From contig WOFQ01000003.1 of NCBI GenBank assembly GCA_012184525.1, forward strand, positions 62,001-126,000: 64,000 bases of DNA, written 5' to 3'. Source of the DNA: Xenoacremonium recifei. Lineage: Eukaryota; Ascomycota; Sordariomycetes; Hypocreales; Nectriaceae. Positions 1 to 10,426 of the stretch are shown in pieces. Under the pieces are notes generated by a model, which had not been told where the DNA came from, did not search any database, and saw only the letters and a program-made list of their open reading frames with translations. Position numbers and translations under genes: made by a program. Position 1 is the stretch's first letter; each line of letters begins with the position of its first letter.

Positions 1-1159
1 AGAAAAAGCCGTCTTGAACAAGATGTCTCACAGCAAAATAGGACATGTGCTTGCATCTTGATCTCATTTGCGACGGGATGTGATCCATAGGACTACAGCG
101 GATCCTCGGCTTGCATATGCCGATGCAACAACCCTATGAGGTCCGCCATCATATCTCGCATACCGGATCGGCGACGCGGTTTACCAAGCCGACAGAAGCT
201 GATTCGCTCGAGAAAGATTGGAAGGTGGCACATTGCATCAGTTAGTATACCTTGCCATCATGTTGCAATCCTGTCAACGTGTTTCTTGAAGTGTTCTCGT
301 AACTACATACTAGTCCAATATTAACTTATAGTGAGCACCAAGTTCTCAAGCCGGATCTTACGCTCAGCAAATTAAGCAGGAATGAAAACAAGGTTTCCAC
401 TGGGGCATAAGTAACTTATAGTTATTGACTCTTTTTTCCAAGTCCACGTCGCTACCTATGTGCCTCCTGGAGCGATCAAGGAAAACTGCAATGACCTTGC
501 CCGTCGGCCTTTTTGTTAGCCTTCAAATTACGTCATGCTGTCTACAGCCCGGTAGCTTTGAACTTGTAGATGAGGTCAAGCCGTGGCATAATTAATGGAT
601 AAATAGACATCATGCAGACGGTTAGGGTCGCTGTAAAGATCCTGCCTGGTAATCCCTAACTCCGAGGTGATCTTCTAAACATCCAATCATGGCTCCAGCC
701 ATACAAGTTTTGAAGGACTCAGCCTATAAAAGAGCTTTTTGGAACCAGAATCGCATTAAATTTGCTTCCGGATACCCGTTATCTCTTCTTTTCGTATTGC
801 CAAGGTGCGTGAAAGGATAGAATTAGGGGCGCTTAGACCAGCCTCGTTGGGTTTAGCCTGGATGTTGAGAGAGAGGCAGTCCCCAAGCACGCCAGTTCGC
901 CTTCTACGCTTGACTTGATTACTCGTAATTGAGAGTCGTCCTCGTGTATGGTCGAGAATCTTATAACTACTAAGAGGGGACGGTGGCCGCGGATTCCGCT
1001 ACATGTACAGCATCCCGGGGAGCTATCTTGTTTGTGAATCCGGTGTCAGTTCGGAGGAACGATAAAGGACTAGGGTTCCCGCTCTCTTCAGCGTATAACT
1101 TAGGGGTTGTCCTCTGAAAGTAACCGCCATTATTCATCACCCAACGTCGCCTGCTCAAA
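1..1159. other. intergenic region upstream of the carboxylesterase
   Basis: No convincing gene is present; the only plus-strand open frame (136-324) is short and resembles nothing I know. A TATAAAA sequence lies at 725-731, about 430 bp before the esterase ATG, and could be the core promoter of a transcript with a long leader, but this is weak. The left end may hold the flank of a gene outside the window. Confidence 0.5.
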
Positions 1160-2857
1160 ATGCCTGCAGCTCCGAAAGGAACGGCCACAATTTTTGTGCC
1201 CTCCCTCGGGAGTATCTCGGGCCTGGCATTTCCTGATGGTGTCAGGCAATTTTGTGGCATCCCGTATGCTACTTTAGAGAAACGCTGGTCACGCTCGAAA
1301 CTGAGAACGGAGTTGCCAAATGGATATCACGACGGGTCTAACTATGGGTATGCTGCAAACCTTCCCTACTTCCTTCAATCTAGACCTAAAGCTCACATAT
1401 TGTCAAGACCTATAGCACCGCAACCTCCGGAGTATAGAGGCGAAGATGATCCGTTGGTTCCTGTGAAGCGATTCGCCCATTTTCCAAACGTTCCGCCAGA
1501 AAATGAGTTTGAATGTCTCAATATAAACGTTGCTATGCCCCCAGAGCATCTTACTGGACCTTTTCCAGTCATGGTCTGGATTCATGGGGGATCTCTCCTC
1601 TTTGGATCTTCATCGCACCCAGCCTACGACCTGACGAAACTGACGTCTCATTCGGTTGATCGAGGGACTCCAATCGTCACCGTCAGTCTCAATTATCGCG
1701 TTGGGCTTTTCGGCTTTCTTGCATCTGGCTCTATTCAAGCTGACCTGGCCTCGGAGGGATTTGCTGGAGTTGGCAACTTCGGCTTGACAGACCAGCAGAT
1801 TGGCCTTGAGTGGGTCCAACGATACATTCCATCCTTTGGAGGTGATCCTAACAATGTCACCATCTTTGGTGAATCTGCTGGAGGCATGTCGGTAGCCCAC
1901 CAGGTGTATGCAGCCCAGCCTGCAGTTTTTCATCGAGCAATATCCATGTCCGGAAATCTCAACTGCATTCCCGTTTGGACCCTCGACGAACACGAAAAGC
2001 GGTACAACGCCTTGCTATCATATTTTGGCATCGAGACCTCTGACCCTTTGGCTCTCGACAAGCTGCGAGCTGTGCCCCAGGAAGACCTTGTCTGTGCTAC
2101 TTGCCCAATTGATGGCACGGTTGGAACTACCGGCAATGCTTGTGATGATGGCTGGTTCCATGCTGAGCCACCATCTGCAGACCGGATCAAGTCTCCACCA
2201 GACTGGCTTAAATCGTATATGCTCGGAAATGTGAAGGATGAAGCCATGGTATTCCGTTGGACTATTGCTGAAGACGACTTTCCAATGTTATACCGGAGCA
2301 TGACACAATACATCGATGCCTCGGTAGCGGACAGAATCCTGACATTGTACGATATTCAGCCTGAAACGCCCCGCGAAGAAATGTTGATGCGAGTTGAAAG
2401 AATGGCCACCGATGCCTTGTTCCAGATACAAGACAGGCTACACCTGCGAGAGTCTCGAGTGCCTTCATATGGCTATCATATGGACCAAGTTTCAACACTC
2501 GACAACTCTCTCAAAGGATTGGCATATCATGCAATTGATCTTCTTTACGTATTCATGAATATGCTAGAGGAAATGTCACCCGGTCAACAAGAGCTTGCCA
2601 AACAGGTTTCTGGAGATTTCATTGATTTTGCATATGGTAAAGAGCCATGGGAAAGCTATGGTGTCGCTCACAGGTGGAGGATTTATGGCCCTGATGACAA
2701 GTGCAGAACTCAGACTGAACATGAAGACGAGCCGATACGCCGGTATTCGCGAATGGAGGAGATTGTGGGAATGCAAGGACTCGCTGATTGGGTCAAGGCT
2801 GTTGATGATTTCGTTGATAAGAGGTACCTTATAGGGACAACAAAACACCCAAATTAG
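1160..2857 (+). CDS. type B carboxylesterase/lipase family protein
   Basis: Single-exon gene of 565 residues, close to the usual 520-580 of the family. It is expected to hydrolyse carboxylic esters by the serine alpha/beta-hydrolase mechanism. The nucleophile elbow GESAGG is at about residues 237-242 (Ser239). The oxyanion-hole stretch MVWIHGGSL precedes it, and a YHAIDLLYVF stretch near residue 455 fits the catalytic-His region. There is no clear signal peptide, so it is probably intracellular, unlike many secreted fungal type B lipases. The ATG at 1160 gives the family-like start and no downstream ATG fits better. The physiological substrate is unknown. It is followed tail to tail by the FAD oxidoreductase gene with about 256 bp between them. 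Confidence 0.88.
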   Translation: MPAAPKGTATIFVPSLGSISGLAFPDGVRQFCGIPYATLEKRWSRSKLRTELPNGYHDGSNYGYAANLPYFLQSRPKAHILSRPIAPQPPEYRGEDDPLVPVKRFAHFPNVPPENEFECLNINVAMPPEHLTGPFPVMVWIHGGSLLFGSSSHPAYDLTKLTSHSVDRGTPIVTVSLNYRVGLFGFLASGSIQADLASEGFAGVGNFGLTDQQIGLEWVQRYIPSFGGDPNNVTIFGESAGGMSVAHQVYAAQPAVFHRAISMSGNLNCIPVWTLDEHEKRYNALLSYFGIETSDPLALDKLRAVPQEDLVCATCPIDGTVGTTGNACDDGWFHAEPPSADRIKSPPDWLKSYMLGNVKDEAMVFRWTIAEDDFPMLYRSMTQYIDASVADRILTLYDIQPETPREEMLMRVERMATDALFQIQDRLHLRESRVPSYGYHMDQVSTLDNSLKGLAYHAIDLLYVFMNMLEEMSPGQQELAKQVSGDFIDFAYGKEPWESYGVAHRWRIYGPDDKCRTQTEHEDEPIRRYSRMEEIVGMQGLADWVKAVDDFVDKRYLIGTTKHPN

Positions 2858-3113
2858 AGGAAATGGAGTGTAAGAAGGCAGCTTAAGTTTTCATTTAACA
2901 CATCTCAGACACTTATCAACCAACTATGCACCTCAGCACGTAGCATGTGGACTCAGGGGATGATTCATGGTACAGCATCCATGCCTAGTTGTTCATGAGA
3001 GCCCTCTATACGGGCATGCCTTTGTGAATGAACTAATATATTCTGAATTACGGTACTCAACATCCCTTCAAGCTACGAAATGAAGTCCAGGGGGCTCCAC
3101 GTTCCCAAATACA

Positions 3114-4692
3114 TTAAATGCTTTTTGGGAGCACTTCTTGGAATATGCGGTCTTCGGTGATCCTCAACTGTGATGGGAACCATTCGTGGTGCTCCCAGAG
3201 TGTGTTAGCAGCATTTCCTCCTTCTTTTTGGAGAAGCATGAGAGCAACAGCCTTGCCGGAACCCCAAGCTTGCACCATGCCCTCCCCACAGAACCCGGCG
3301 GCTGCCCATTCCCGACTCACGGTGTTCTCATCTGAAGGCCTCCCAGTGAGGCTCTCTGGCAACTCTCCAACCCAAGGGAAATTGTCCGTAGTGAAACCCA
3401 TGATACCTGTCCACATGCTTTTAACATTGCCGGGGGCGCCCCAGTTGCTACTCCCAAAGACGGCTGGCAAGGCACCTCTGAGGTGAATGTCCGCGGCCAG
3501 TTGCAACTTTTCATCCGTAGGGACGCCGATCTCAATTACTCCTTGGTATGGGAGAGAGCTGAGGCCACCGCCAAACATCATTTCTTCAGCAGACCCAGTC
3601 CCTCCTCCAGGGAGCTGTGTGAGGTAGTCAAACCCGTTGACGTAGTTGAAGACCCAGGAATGGTAGTTACCTTGACTTTTGAACTTGGCTCCAGGCTCCT
3701 GGGCGCTCATCTGACCTCTCAATGGGACAACGCGGCCTCGTAGTCCTGGCACAAGGTGTCCAATATGCCCATTTGTGCAATGAACCACGTGGCGGGCATA
3801 AACGACGCCACCTGGCGTCTTGAGCTCGTAGGTATATGCCTTCCCATCACATTGGTCAATCGAAATGACCGGAGAGCCCGTGCGAATGAAGAAAGAAGAA
3901 GGATGCTTCTTCAGTAGGTCATCGAGGGCATTCGTGACTAGACGATATGGCCACACGGCACCTGCCGGACCCGTGATAGCGCCCACAGCATCACGAGAAA
4001 GTCCCAGATCCTAGAATATACCAGATTAAACCAAGGATGGATAATAGAGCTCGGTGATACCATACATTGACGAGTTCTCGTCCCGTCCTCGACGCAAATC
4101 CCCGAGACTCCTCAGGCATGTCCGTAGTGAATTCTTCCAGATTTTCCACAGCCTCCTTGAATTGACATTCATCAAAATAAACACTTACAAACTCCACCTC
4201 TCTGAGCTGGCAGTATTCTTTCAGATAATCATTATCGCCGACAAGTTTATTCATCGCTGCGACGTGACCTCGTCGAAACTTGATAAGCTTGATAGCGTCC
4301 TTTTTGCCAAATACCTTCTTAAAATAGCTGTATTCCTCAGCAGTCTCCAATATGTGACCTCCATTTCTTCCGGTTCCCCCGCTGCATACATCACGAGCTT
4401 CTAGTATCATGACAGAGAGCTTGGAGACATCCCCTGCTCCCGATGCACTCATAATCGTGTGAGCAACAGAGAGTCCGGTGATTCCAGACCCAATGATGGC
4501 CACGTCGACTTGGTCCACACCATTTTGTAAGTCATTCTTGTTGATAGTTGGATGCTGGTCTTTCATCCAGAAAGACTTCGTTGTACCCTCTTGGATAGGA
4601 ATCCCTGGATCGCTGTGAGCACGATCAAGGGCTGCTTGACGAGCAGCCGATGCCCCATCCCAGCTGCCTAGCAGTCGATTGAGAAGGGCCAT
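3114..4692 (-). CDS. FAD-dependent amine/amino-acid oxidoreductase (DAO superfamily)
   Basis: Two exons, complement(3114..4010, 4066..4692), 507 residues. The 55-nt intron has donor GTATGG and acceptor CTAG and keeps phase 0. The dinucleotide-binding motif IIGSGITGLS lies near the N-terminus, followed by SGGTGRNGGH, typical of DAO-domain enzymes of the gamma-glutamylputrescine oxidoreductase type. A C-terminal segment with VGELPES and AAAGFCGEGM fits the FAD-binding C-terminal half. It probably oxidises a secondary amine or amino acid with O2, giving H2O2. An in-frame TTG at 4701 precedes the ATG at 4692; the ATG is preferred. It shares a 180 bp divergent promoter with a Zn2Cys6 factor, which suggests local control. 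The exact substrate cannot be read from sequence. Confidence 0.85.
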
Positions 4693-4872
4693 AATGGCCA
4701 AATGACGGAAAGGGAAATGAGAGTCGAATTAAAATCCTAGGAACTCACACAGAGTATTATTGGTGAAATAAAAGATTGTAACCCTTCGTACCTTTTACTC
4801 CGCACTGTTATCGCGAGCCGCGTCGACCTTCCTGATAGGGTTAAAGCATCGATCGACACCAGTCGCTGTAAA
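4693..4872. promoter_or_regulatory. divergent promoter between FAD oxidoreductase and Zn2Cys6 regulator
   Basis: Only 180 bp separate the two start codons, which point away from each other. The stretch carries CGG-type triplets around 4811-4822 (TCGCGAGCCGCG), the kind of half-site Zn2Cys6 proteins bind. The regulator may control both itself and the oxidoreductase; this is inferred from position only. Confidence 0.5.
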
Positions 4873-6419
4873 ATGGAAGCTCCATCCGCCATGGACATCT
4901 CCGGCGTCCGCGGCCTCTCCATGATTGCAATCCACATCATGTCCAGTCAGAAAACCCGCTCTCGTGGCGGATGCGCGACTTGCAAGAGGCGTAAGCGGAA
5001 ATGCGACCAAACCCGGCCCGCCTGTCTCGCCTGTCAGCGGCGGAAAGTAGAGTGTGAGGGCTATCAGCTTCAGCTACAATGGGACTGGGGCATTGCTTCA
5101 CGGGGCACATTTGCCCGCGCAACCTTGCCAGTCATTCCTCAGTCTCAGGTGGTTCTGCCAGAAGCCCCTCTCAACGAATCGTCCCCGTTGTCTCCAGATG
5201 GATTGGAGTCCCCGCCTCCTGTCGAGAACTGGGACTATCAGAGCGATGAAAGCAAATGCCTCTTTTCGCAATGTAAGGCACAAGTAGATTTCCGACTATT
5301 CTGCATATCTAAACACTGGTGTAGTTTTACATTCGGGGCTGCACACTCTGTATAGTACCTCGACACACTCCTGGATCAAGGACATGATGGTAGAACTCTC
5401 TGCAGAATCGCTTGCTCATCTCGCCGCCTGTATTGCAATACAGCTTTTACAAGATAGGAGTCATTTTGAGAAGTTTCACACCTGCTTCCACAGTGCTCTA
5501 CAAGTCTTTAGATCCGAGTTATTGCAAGGGGCTGGAGCCACTAGCAGAGGCACCCTTGGCGCGGGACTGCTCCTATGCACTATATCTGTATGTTATTTTT
5601 TAATCTCTCACGAGGCATATAATGCTGATCCTTTCGATTAAGATCGATCAAGGCATACCCTGGACTAATCATCTGCAATGTATGGCCGACCTCTATGGTC
5701 TCCTTGAAGATGAGTGGCCCGCGAACTACTTCGATGACCCTTATCTCTACCATCTGCTTGAGGTCATGGGTGTAATGGATCTACCTAATTTAGTACTTGG
5801 CCGTCAAACTTCAAGTCTTGGCATATGGTCACGATTAAGGCGTGCCCAGAGAGCGAATAACAATCACGACATGGGCGGCATAGAGATCGTGACTGGTCTG
5901 CCAAGAACTCTTTTGGATATACTCGCCCAACCTGATCAACCAACCGTCGAACAAGATCTCTGGAGATGGGAAGGTGAAGAAGGAGACCTCCTCCAAGCGC
6001 CACTTTGGGATGCCTGGCGGTTCAGTGGCATCTTGTTTGCTCGGCGAACCCAGCTTGGGCCTGATCGACGCGACGTAATCCCATGTGCACCGTCGACGAA
6101 ACACCTTCTTTGGCGTTTGATTGCATCATTGGAAGCAGTACGCCTAGGGCTTCAGCAGAAAGAAAACGAACATCTTTTGGTCGCCAACGTAATGCCCTAT
6201 CCCCATATGATTGCAAGCTCCGAGTCCACTCTATTACAGCAAAGTCCAGAATGGATGACTGCCCTCATACGGATACAGGAATTGTGTCTAAGGCCTACAT
6301 TATCATACAATGTAAGAACGGCTCGTGACATTGTTGACGAGGCTTGGAAGACTCAAAGCGGAACATATGACATCGATCAAGCAGCCAGGGCTCGTGGGAT
6401 CGAAGTAGCTTTATTCTGA
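4873..6419 (+). CDS. Zn2Cys6 fungal-type transcription factor
   Basis: Three exons, join(4873..5272, 5325..5587, 5643..6419), 479 residues. Introns of 52 and 55 nt have GTAAGG and GTATGT donors. The binuclear zinc cluster has cysteines at about 34, 37, 44, 51, 54 and 61 (spacing C-x2-C-x6-C-x6-C-x2-C-x6-C). The rest matches the fungal-specific factor domain II pattern (DUF3468-like): after the cluster comes a segment ending in TLYSTSTHSWIKDMMVEL, then helical repeats. A second in-frame ATG at 4939 would give a shorter, family-like start just before the cluster. The ATG at 4873 is kept because of its good AAAATGG context. It is a nuclear regulator, probably of the divergent oxidoreductase gene. 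Confidence 0.85.
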
Positions 6420-6435
6420 GGAATACCCTTTCACT

Positions 6436-7345
6436 CTAAGTTGCCGAGTTCTCCCTAGACCCTCTAATCATAACCCAAAGCTTGACTTCCTCAACTTGGT
6501 CTAGCTTTTCGCCCGCAACAAGTGTTATTTCTTCATCCTGAACAAAGCCGAGCTTCTCATAGAAAGGTATGTTTCTTTGGCTTGTGGACTCAAGGGCCAC
6601 AGTACTCTTGGTACCAACGCTGGAAAGAATGTCTCCAAGTAGCAACGAGCCCAAACCATGTCCCTGGCGGTCCGGGTCTACTGCGACGACCTCGACATAG
6701 CTTAATGGCGATTGTATTCTTCCTTTCAAAGACTTCATTTTTGCGTCGTGCATTTCCAGCATTACTGCGACCCGCTGTACCAAATTGTCAGAAACAGAAG
6801 CAGACGACAGCAACATCAGCTTTATCACAAACCTCATTGTCTGCATCTTCAACTACCGGCGCAAATATCTGCATGAACCATAACCACAACCGGGTTCCCA
6901 GTCCAGACCACCACTTCCCGAGATTTGAAGGGCTACTGACGAATGCAACTGCCGGAAGTCTGGACTTATCGTCATTATTTGTCTCAGAGCAGTCTTTGAT
7001 GCCGAAGACCCGGCCATCTACCATGTTCTGATAGATCCTGCGAGTTTGCCATGCCAAGATTGCAGGTTCGACAGATGACCACGGCTTTGCGCCGGGCCTA
7101 AGCCATCTGATGAAGGCATCGTCAGAGAAGCTATTTCATCGATTGGTCAGGTATCAAGACTTGTTTCTAGGGTGGTTGATGGGAGTCCTAACGCATGGCA
7201 AATAGTCCTTGCTGCAGCTGTGATGATAGTGGGTGAGGTTTCTGTCGTACTTGTCAGACTCTCATTCACGCAATAAATAAGGGGACGAAGAAGCGAACAT
7301 ACTGGTGGTCAACTCGAAGACCTGAAAATTAGATTTTCTTGACAT
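6436..7345 (-). CDS. GNAT family N-acetyltransferase
   Basis: Four exons, complement(6436..6774, 6833..7130, 7193..7241, 7303..7345), 242 residues. It transfers acetyl from acetyl-CoA to an amine; the substrate is unknown. The acetyl-CoA binding loop is visible as DPDRQGHGLGSLLL (R/Q-x-x-G-x-G/A), followed by the beta-strand STVALESTSQRNIPFYEKLGF, a standard GNAT motif A/B arrangement. The N-terminal part contains FSDDAFIRWLRPG, as in fungal acetyltransferases related to polyketide-cluster GNATs. The first two exons are tiny (43 and 49 nt), and their borders rest on phase and splice signals only. It lies only 17 bp from the stop of the converging transcription factor gene and shares a 468 bp divergent promoter with the amidase gene. 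Confidence 0.78.
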
Positions 7346-7813
7346 GATTTCTTAGATAAGAACCAACTGGCCAAGACGGCTACTTTGAGGCTGCAGAAAG
7401 ACTACTGAAGTAGTCAAATTCAGGTTAAAGAGGCCTAATTCAATGTATTCGTATCTGGGAAAGTCTCCGTGGCTAGCGCCCTTCATGCCCTTGTCTCAAT
7501 TTGGCTGGTGCATGCGACGCGTCTCACCCGCTGGAGTGCTGGTGAGATAGCGCTAGGCAGTGTCGGACCACTAATGATCTGGTTCAAGCTGTCAAATGAT
7601 TTGCTTCAAAGAAGCCTCTTCAGGGTCGATTGTCGGCTCGACCATCTACATCGGGAAACTGTACTGAGAAACAACCCCAACTCTACCAAATGACCCCACA
7701 CTCGCTTCAATTGCTTCATTTTCATAGTCTTTCCATCTTTGTCCTTTTGTTCTCGGAGTCTTTCATATGTACCTTCTCCTGCTTACACTCGAATCATTCG
7801 CTAATCCGAGCCA
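7346..7813. promoter_or_regulatory. divergent promoter between GNAT and amidase genes
   Basis: This 468 bp region separates two outward-facing genes. It holds a TCGGCTCGACCATC stretch near 7635, similar to the TCGG/GACC elements of the hydantoin-cluster promoters. No gene is seen inside it. Confidence 0.4.
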
Positions 7814-9770
7814 ATGGCCGCCACTGAAAGTTGGGACACTCTCGCTGCAGCTCATCGAGCGAGACAATTGGAAGCAATTCCCAAGGAATGGATCCTAGAT
7901 CCTCACTTGTTGGATCGGCTGAGATGTACCAATACCGATAAAGAAGGACGGCTCATAGAGTCGAAGGCTGTCTCTACATCTGGCTTGCTAGAGCCAAAGG
8001 AATTAAGCATTACTGAGCGATTCACAGCGAAGGACTTGGTGGAACAGCTATCTCGAGGCCAGCTAAGCTCAGTGGAAGTAGTTCTAGCATACTGCAAACG
8101 GGCAAGCCTAGCCCAACAGTTGGTAAGTACCGCGATCCAAGGCAATTCTGGAAATAGCTGACATGTGCAAAGACATCGTGCCTTACGGAGATATTCTTTG
8201 AAAATGCACTCGCACGGGCAAAAGAGCTGGATACTCGATTCAAAGAGACTGGCAAAGTCGTTGGCCCGCTCCATGGTTTGCCCATCAGTCTTAAGGTAAG
8301 AGTCTCCCTCGAACATGCAAAACGATGCTAATAACTTAGGACTCCTTCATTGTCAAAGGCCAGTATGCCACGGCGGGTTATGTTGAGTTTCTAAGGCGAC
8401 CTCTTCCCCAAGAAACCTCTGCACTCGTTGATCTTCTGCTTGATTCAGGGGCTGTGCTTTACTGCAAGACCAACGTTCCTCAGACAATGATGGTATGATT
8501 GTCCTCATCTAGCCTTCGTACCCTAGATGTTGACATTGTGTTCAGACAGCTGATTCGGAAAACAACATATTTGGGAGAACTCTGAACCCACATAACACTC
8601 GGCTTACGGCTGGTGGTTCAACAGGTGGTGAAGGAGCTTTAGTTGCTTTCCGTGGTTCTCCTCTCGGCGTTGGCACTGACATTGCCGGTTCGATCCGCAT
8701 TCCATCATTATGTTGCGGTACCTATGGGTTCAAACCTACAGCAGACCGTATCCCGTATGCTGGTCAAGTCAACTCTCCGTCTCGTGAGGTTTGGCTCGGT
8801 GGAATCAAACCAGCTGCTGGCCCAATTGCCAATTCTGTGGGGGACCTTACCCTTTTCATGCAGTCTATCATTGGAAAAAGACCTTGGAGATACGATGCCT
8901 CGGTTATCGATATTCCCTGGAGGTCTGTGCAATCAACCCAGTCAAAGCCCTTAACTATTGGATTTTTACCAGAAGATCCAGAGTACCCTCTACATCCGCC
9001 TGTCCATCGTGCTTTAGAAGCGGCGGCATTGGCACTTCAACAGGCTGGTCACAGGGTGGTACGTCTCCCGGTTGATATCAGGCGCGGTATAGCGCTTGGA
9101 GCAAGAATTGGGTTCCAATATTTTGGTTTGACGGGAACTGAGCTTTCCGATTTATCCGCAGAACTAGGAGAGCCACTTGTGTCGTCTGTGGCCAGAGGGG
9201 TGCACCCATTTACCAAAGAGGACTTCCCAGTTTCTCCAGAACTAGACGTGCCACGGCGATTTACTGACCTAACCGAATTTCGTGACAACTACGCGAAATC
9301 TTGGCAAGCGGCTTGGTTTGATTACGATCTGGACGTACTGTTGGCTCCTGGAGCCGTGAATACGGCTGTTCCACATGACACATATGGCAACCCGGTATAT
9401 ACGCTGGTGTGGAATGTTCTTGATGTAAGTTGTTTCCTTTAATACTTTTCTTTTTGCATTTTTGCGTCTTCTATCAAAACTTCACAATCAAAACGACTGA
9501 TGAGTCCTTAGTACCCTGCTGGAATCATCCCCTTTGGCATTTCATCCAAAGAGAAAGACCCCCAATATCAGCGAGCGGTAGCTGAGTTTGACCCCGACTG
9601 TAAGTCCTCTTAAACTTGAACTGAGAGTTATGGGCCATTAACGAAGAATAGATGACCCGACGGTTATGGATGGAGCGCCCTGTTCAATTCAAGTCATAGG
9701 CCCACGATTCCGCGACGAAGAGTGTTTGCATGCGATGGAAATTATTGACGAAATTCTAAGACGGGCCTAG
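7814..9770 (+). CDS. amidase, acetamidase/general amidase type
   Basis: Six exons, join(7814..8122, 8173..8295, 8340..8492, 8546..9424, 9512..9599, 9652..9770), 556 residues, matching fungal amdS-type acetamidases (about 545-560). All junctions are canonical GT-AG and in phase. The amidase-signature triad is readable: Lys144 in GLPISLK, cis-Ser220 in GGSTGGE and nucleophile Ser244 in GTDIAGSIRIP. It hydrolyses amides to carboxylate plus ammonia and is probably cytosolic, supplying nitrogen. It lies beside an MFS transporter on the same strand and is divergent from an acetyltransferase. The amide substrate cannot be specified. Confidence 0.92.
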
Positions 9771-10426
9771 TCCTAGTTATAATCCATAGAACTGATAGAT
9801 TGAATAAGTTCATAGAGGATAGCACATATACAAAGAATTGCAGTGGGTAAATGTAGCTTTGGAAGTTTTCGTAGACTCGCCTACACGTGCATCCCGTAGA
9901 TGGCATGTAGATCGTGAACAAAAGATGTCCCCCACGACTCCAGAAGCCATTCATGCTGCGGCCGTTCCTAAAAACTTCGTCGTTGCCTGTTTCTTTTGGC
10001 GGAAAAGAAAGGTCTTGAAACTCTATCAGGACCCCTGATACTGTTCATCATAAGTGGCGTTTAGAGCCAATATCGACTAAGCCAATTAAAGCTGGTCCAG
10101 CCGCCGGCGCATACACCTTCCTGTATGTGCCTACCCCTCGCACCTTATCACCAGCCCTCACACATACCCCGCAAATCGTAGCCATTGTGACGATACCCGA
10201 AATGGCCTCTCTGTGCAAGCAACCCTGCTGGAGATAAAGCTTTTGGGGCAACGAGAGATTGGTGGTGCAGAACAACCCCGGAGGATAGTATAAGAATGGC
10301 TGTGCTGCCGCGAGGCCTTCGTGCTTTTATTGACCACAAACCCAAAGATCAACGTCCTTATTCCGAAGCCGCTGTCGATTTCCTGATTTCTTACTAACAG
10401 CTGTCAACCCCTGAATTATTTTCAGA
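9771..10426. other. intergenic region between amidase and MFS gene
   Basis: About 650 bp without a credible gene. It should carry the amidase 3' end and the MFS promoter. A CTAAC sequence occurs at 10394-10398, followed by an AG at 10399-10400 and a TTCAG at 10421-10425 just before the MFS ATG, so a leader intron ending right before the start codon is possible. Confidence 0.4.

Noticed and set aside
1610..1993. 127-residue minus-strand open frame
   Set aside because: It lies antisense inside the esterase coding region and shows no family features; a shadow frame.
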